In this document: positions 62,063 through 64,000 of the stretch, in pieces
Numbering within the stretch: the first letter of the stretch is position 1
Layout of the letters: each line of letters opens with the position of its first letter
DNA from: Thiobacillus sp. 0-1251
GTDB lineage: Bacteria; Pseudomonadota; Gammaproteobacteria; Burkholderiales; Thiobacillaceae
Reading direction: 5' to 3'
Length of the DNA stretch: 64,000 bases
NCBI GenBank assembly: GCA_001899305.1
Contig: MKWL01000022.1
Coordinates: 165,476-229,475, forward strand
Position numbers and translations under genes: made by a program
The notes under the pieces: model-generated
Databases searched by the model: none
Seen by the model: the letters and a program-made list of their open reading frames with translations, nothing else
Told to the model about the DNA's origin: nothing

Positions 62063-63001
62063 ATGCCGCCGCGCCCATCCTGCGATATTCTGCCGTCCGA
62101 AATCACGCCGCCCGAAATCTACCGGGAACGCCGCCGCTTCATGCAGGGCATGGGCGTGTTGGCAGCGAGTGCCGCCCTGGGGGGCGCCCCTGATGCACAG
62201 GCCGGTACCAGGCTGGCGGGTGTACGCAGCAGCGCCTACACGCTGGACGACGAGAAAACCCCTTACAAGGCGGTCACGACCTACAACAACTTCTATGAAT
62301 TCGGCACCGACAAGAGCGATCCGTCCGACCATGCCGGCAGCCTGAAAACGCGTCCGTGGACGGTGACGGTCGAGGGCGAGGCGAGTAAACCGGGCGTTTA
62401 CGACATCGATTCGCTGTTGAAGCTGGCGCCGCTGGAGGAACGCATCTACCGGATGCGTTGTGTGGAAGGATGGTCGATGGTGATCCCTTGGGTGGGGTTT
62501 CCTTTGAGCGAGCTCATTCGCCGCGCTGCGCCGACCGGCAAGGCCAAATATGTCGAATTCGTCAGCTTGAACGACCCCAGGCAGATGCCGGGGCAGCGTT
62601 CGGGCGTACTGGACTGGCCGTATGTCGAAGGCTTGCGGCTGGATGAAGCGATGCACCCGCTGACGATACTGGCTGTCGGGCTCTATGGTGAAGTGCTGCC
62701 CAATCAGAATGGTGCGCCGATCCGGCTGGTGGTGCCGTGGAAGTATGGATTCAAGAGTGCCAAGTCCATCGTCAGGATACGTTTCGTCGAGAAACTGCCG
62801 TTGACGGCGTGGATGCGCGCGGCGCCGCAGGAGTATGGCTTCTATTCCAACGTGAATCCGCATGTCGACCATCCCCGCTGGAGCCAGGCGAAGGAACGCC
62901 GTATCGGCGAATTCCTGAAACGCGACACGCTGATGTTCAATGGTTACGGCGCCCAGGTGGCGCAACTGTATCGCGGCATGGATCTGCAGAGGTTTTTTTG
63001 A
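62063..63001 (+). CDS. msrP: Methionine sulfoxide reductase catalytic subunit MsrP (YedY)
   Basis: Periplasmic molybdopterin enzyme of 312 residues that repairs oxidised methionines. A twin-arginine signal ([20 protein letters not shown]) is near residue 22. The molybdenum Cys lies in [14 protein letters not shown] near residue 130. Conserved [17 protein letters not shown] and [17 protein letters not shown] are seen. The stop overlaps the msrQ start by one base. In some bacteria this pair is induced by hypochlorite; no such regulator gene is seen here. Confidence 0.94.
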   Translation: MPPRPSCDILPSEITPPEIYRERRRFMQGMGVLAASAALGGAPDAQAGTRLAGVRSSAYTLDDEKTPYKAVTTYNNFYEFGTDKSDPSDHAGSLKTRPWTVTVEGEASKPGVYDIDSLLKLAPLEERIYRMRCVEGWSMVIPWVGFPLSELIRRAAPTGKAKYVEFVSLNDPRQMPGQRSGVLDWPYVEGLRLDEAMHPLTILAVGLYGEVLPNQNGAPIRLVVPWKYGFKSAKSIVRIRFVEKLPLTAWMRAAPQEYGFYSNVNPHVDHPRWSQAKERRIGEFLKRDTLMFNGYGAQVAQLYRGMDLQRFF

Positions 63002-63618
63002 TGGGCGCGATTCTGCGTAATCCGAAGTGTTGGCTGTTTGCCGTCTGTCTGCTGCCCCTGGCGCGGCTGTTCGTGCTCGGTTCCGGTGGCGGCTTGGGTG
63101 CAAATCCGATCGAGTTCATCACCCATTCAACCGGTACCTGGACGCTGGTCGGGCTGCTGGTGACCCTATCGGTCACCCCGTTGCGGCGGCTGACCGGGCG
63201 GGCCGATCTCATCCGTTACCGCCGCATGCTGGGTTTATTTGCCTTTTTTTACGCCATCCTGCATTTCATGACTTACCTATGGCTGGATCAGTTCTTCGAT
63301 TTCGCGAGTATCGCAAAGGACATCGTCAAGCGCCCTTTCATTACAGTCGGCTTCGCTGCTTTCGTGCTACTCATCCCGCTCGCCGTCACCTCGACCCGCG
63401 TCATGATGCGTCGTCTAGGTCGCCGCTGGCAGCCGTTGCACCGTTTGGTCTATCTGATCGCTTTGCTGGGAGTGATCCACTACGTGTGGCTGGTGAAGAA
63501 AGACCTGACGCAGCCTCTGATGTTCGGCGCGGTGCTGGTCCTGTTGCTGGCCATGCGCCTGCCATGGAGCAGGAACGCGCTGCATGCCGTGCGGAACCGA
63601 TTGGCAGTTGCCAGATGA
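63001..63618 (+). CDS. msrQ: Heme-binding membrane subunit MsrQ (YedZ)
   Basis: A 205-residue six-helix ferric-reductase-like membrane protein that passes electrons from the quinone pool to MsrP. Signatures: NPIEFITHSTGTWTLVGLL, YRRMLGLFAFFYAILHFMTY and HRLVYLIALLGVIHYVWLVK, with heme-ligand His residues. The ATG at 63001 shares its A with the msrP stop (TGATG); the longer open frame overlapping msrP is rejected. Confidence 0.94.
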   Translation: MGAILRNPKCWLFAVCLLPLARLFVLGSGGGLGANPIEFITHSTGTWTLVGLLVTLSVTPLRRLTGRADLIRYRRMLGLFAFFYAILHFMTYLWLDQFFDFASIAKDIVKRPFITVGFAAFVLLIPLAVTSTRVMMRRLGRRWQPLHRLVYLIALLGVIHYVWLVKKDLTQPLMFGAVLVLLLAMRLPWSRNALHAVRNRLAVAR

Positions 63619-63689
63619 GACAGCAACGCCTGCGTGAAGAGTCGGTGGGGACCGTGTAGGAACTGAAGCGCGGACTCGCGCGGCGCGCA

Positions 63690-63719
63690 AATAAAAAAAC
63701 GGGGGACATGCCCCCGTTT
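63690..63719 (-). terminator. Strong rho-independent terminator (minus strand)
   Basis: On the minus strand AAACGGGGG / CCCCCGTTT with a 5-base loop runs into TTTTTTTAT. It lies about 24 bases past the stop of the lysine/alanine-rich gene at the right edge. Confidence 0.9.
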
Positions 63720-63742
63720 CAGATTGGGCAGTGCCCGACCTG

Positions 63743-64000
63743 TTAGAGCCCGAAAGGCTTGATGACCGGTACCGCCGGTGCGGGGGCAGGCGCAGGAGCC
63801 GGCGCAGGTTTGGCGGCAGGAGCCGCTTTCTTCGCAACAGGCTTCTTGGCCGGGGCCGCTTTTTTGGCTGCCGGTTTGGCAGCAGGCTTTTTGGCTGCCG
63901 GCTTGGCGGCGGCTTTCTTGGCTGCGGGCTTGGCTGCCGGTTTTTTGGCGACGACCTTTTTAGCCGGTGCTGCCTTTTTGGCTGCCGGCTTGGCGGCGGC
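63743..64000 (-). CDS. Histone H1-like Lys/Ala-rich protein, N-terminus cut off
   Basis: The C-terminal 85 or so residues of a gene that begins beyond the window. It consists of AAKPAAKKAA/PAKK repeats, then an Ala-Pro run, and ends PVIKPFGL. Such low-complexity basic tails occur in bacterial histone H1-like, nucleoid-binding proteins and would bind DNA or polyanions. The repeat region has strong Lys (aag/aaa) and Ala codon bias and a period of a few codons that makes shadow frames in all directions. Partial, so the N-terminal domain (if any) is unknown. Confidence 0.8.
   Translation of the reverse strand, partial: AAAKPAAKKAAPAKKVVAKKPAAKPAAKKAAAKPAAKKPAAKPAAKKAAPAKKPVAKKAAPAAKPAPAPAPAPAPAVPVIKPFGL

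Overview
The window reads as the chromosome of a betaproteobacterium, most likely a lithotroph of the Nitrosomonadales (Gallionellaceae or Sulfuricella-like). This is inferred from gene order and protein families, not from a marker gene. Supporting blocks are mrcA-pilMNOPQ-aroK, ubiE-ubiJ-ubiB, phoB-phoR, a DUF3683 flavoprotein, msrPQ, an XrtA/PEP-CTERM glycosyltransferase with two PEP-CTERM proteins, DUF5666/DUF6502 neighbours and a complete system I cytochrome c maturation operon. The window is gene-dense and GC-rich. No tRNA, rRNA, insertion sequence, prophage or CRISPR array was recognised.

Layout. 1-4.2 kb (minus): XrtA-type sugar transferase cut by the left edge, a small hypothetical protein, and PBP1A (mrcA). 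4.5-10.3 kb (plus): type IV pilus assembly genes pilMNOPQ, a strong terminator, then aroK. 10.3-21.7 kb: an accessory block where aroB would be expected. It holds a beta-helix protein, a triple-VanZ membrane protein, a DHH phosphoesterase, an APS kinase fused to a degraded ATP sulfurylase domain, and three TPR-sulfotransferases. 21.7-27.6 kb (minus): a PEP-CTERM protein with a candidate sigma-54 promoter, a sodium:solute symporter with an outer-membrane barrel protein, and a DUF5666/DUF6502 pair.

27.7-45.2 kb is the most striking region. A membrane-anchored iron-sulfur flavoprotein diverges from a long plus-strand transcription unit. That unit encodes a b-type membrane cytochrome, a 24-heme c-type cytochrome, a 1175-residue cytochrome with 46 CXXCH motifs plus one CX4CH, a SPOR/TPR-containing outer-membrane barrel, and then ccmABCDEFGHI only 25 bp further on. 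I read this as a porin-cytochrome conduit for electron exchange with an extracellular mineral or metal, such as Fe(II) oxidation or metal reduction. It has its own cytochrome maturation machinery downstream and an inner-membrane flavoprotein that could connect to the NAD(P) pool. The giant cytochrome contains 20 tandem DNA repeats of exactly 141 bp, each encoding two hemes and two spare histidines.

45.2-64 kb is mostly housekeeping: ubiquinone genes (ubiB, ubiJ, ubiE), phoB-phoR behind a three-repeat Pho box, a HIT protein, a second PEP-CTERM protein, the DUF3683 flavoprotein, a diguanylate cyclase translationally coupled to a PhnD-like binding protein, DUF808, nadA, hda, thioredoxin, msrPQ and the tail of a lysine/alanine-rich histone H1-like protein cut by the right edge.
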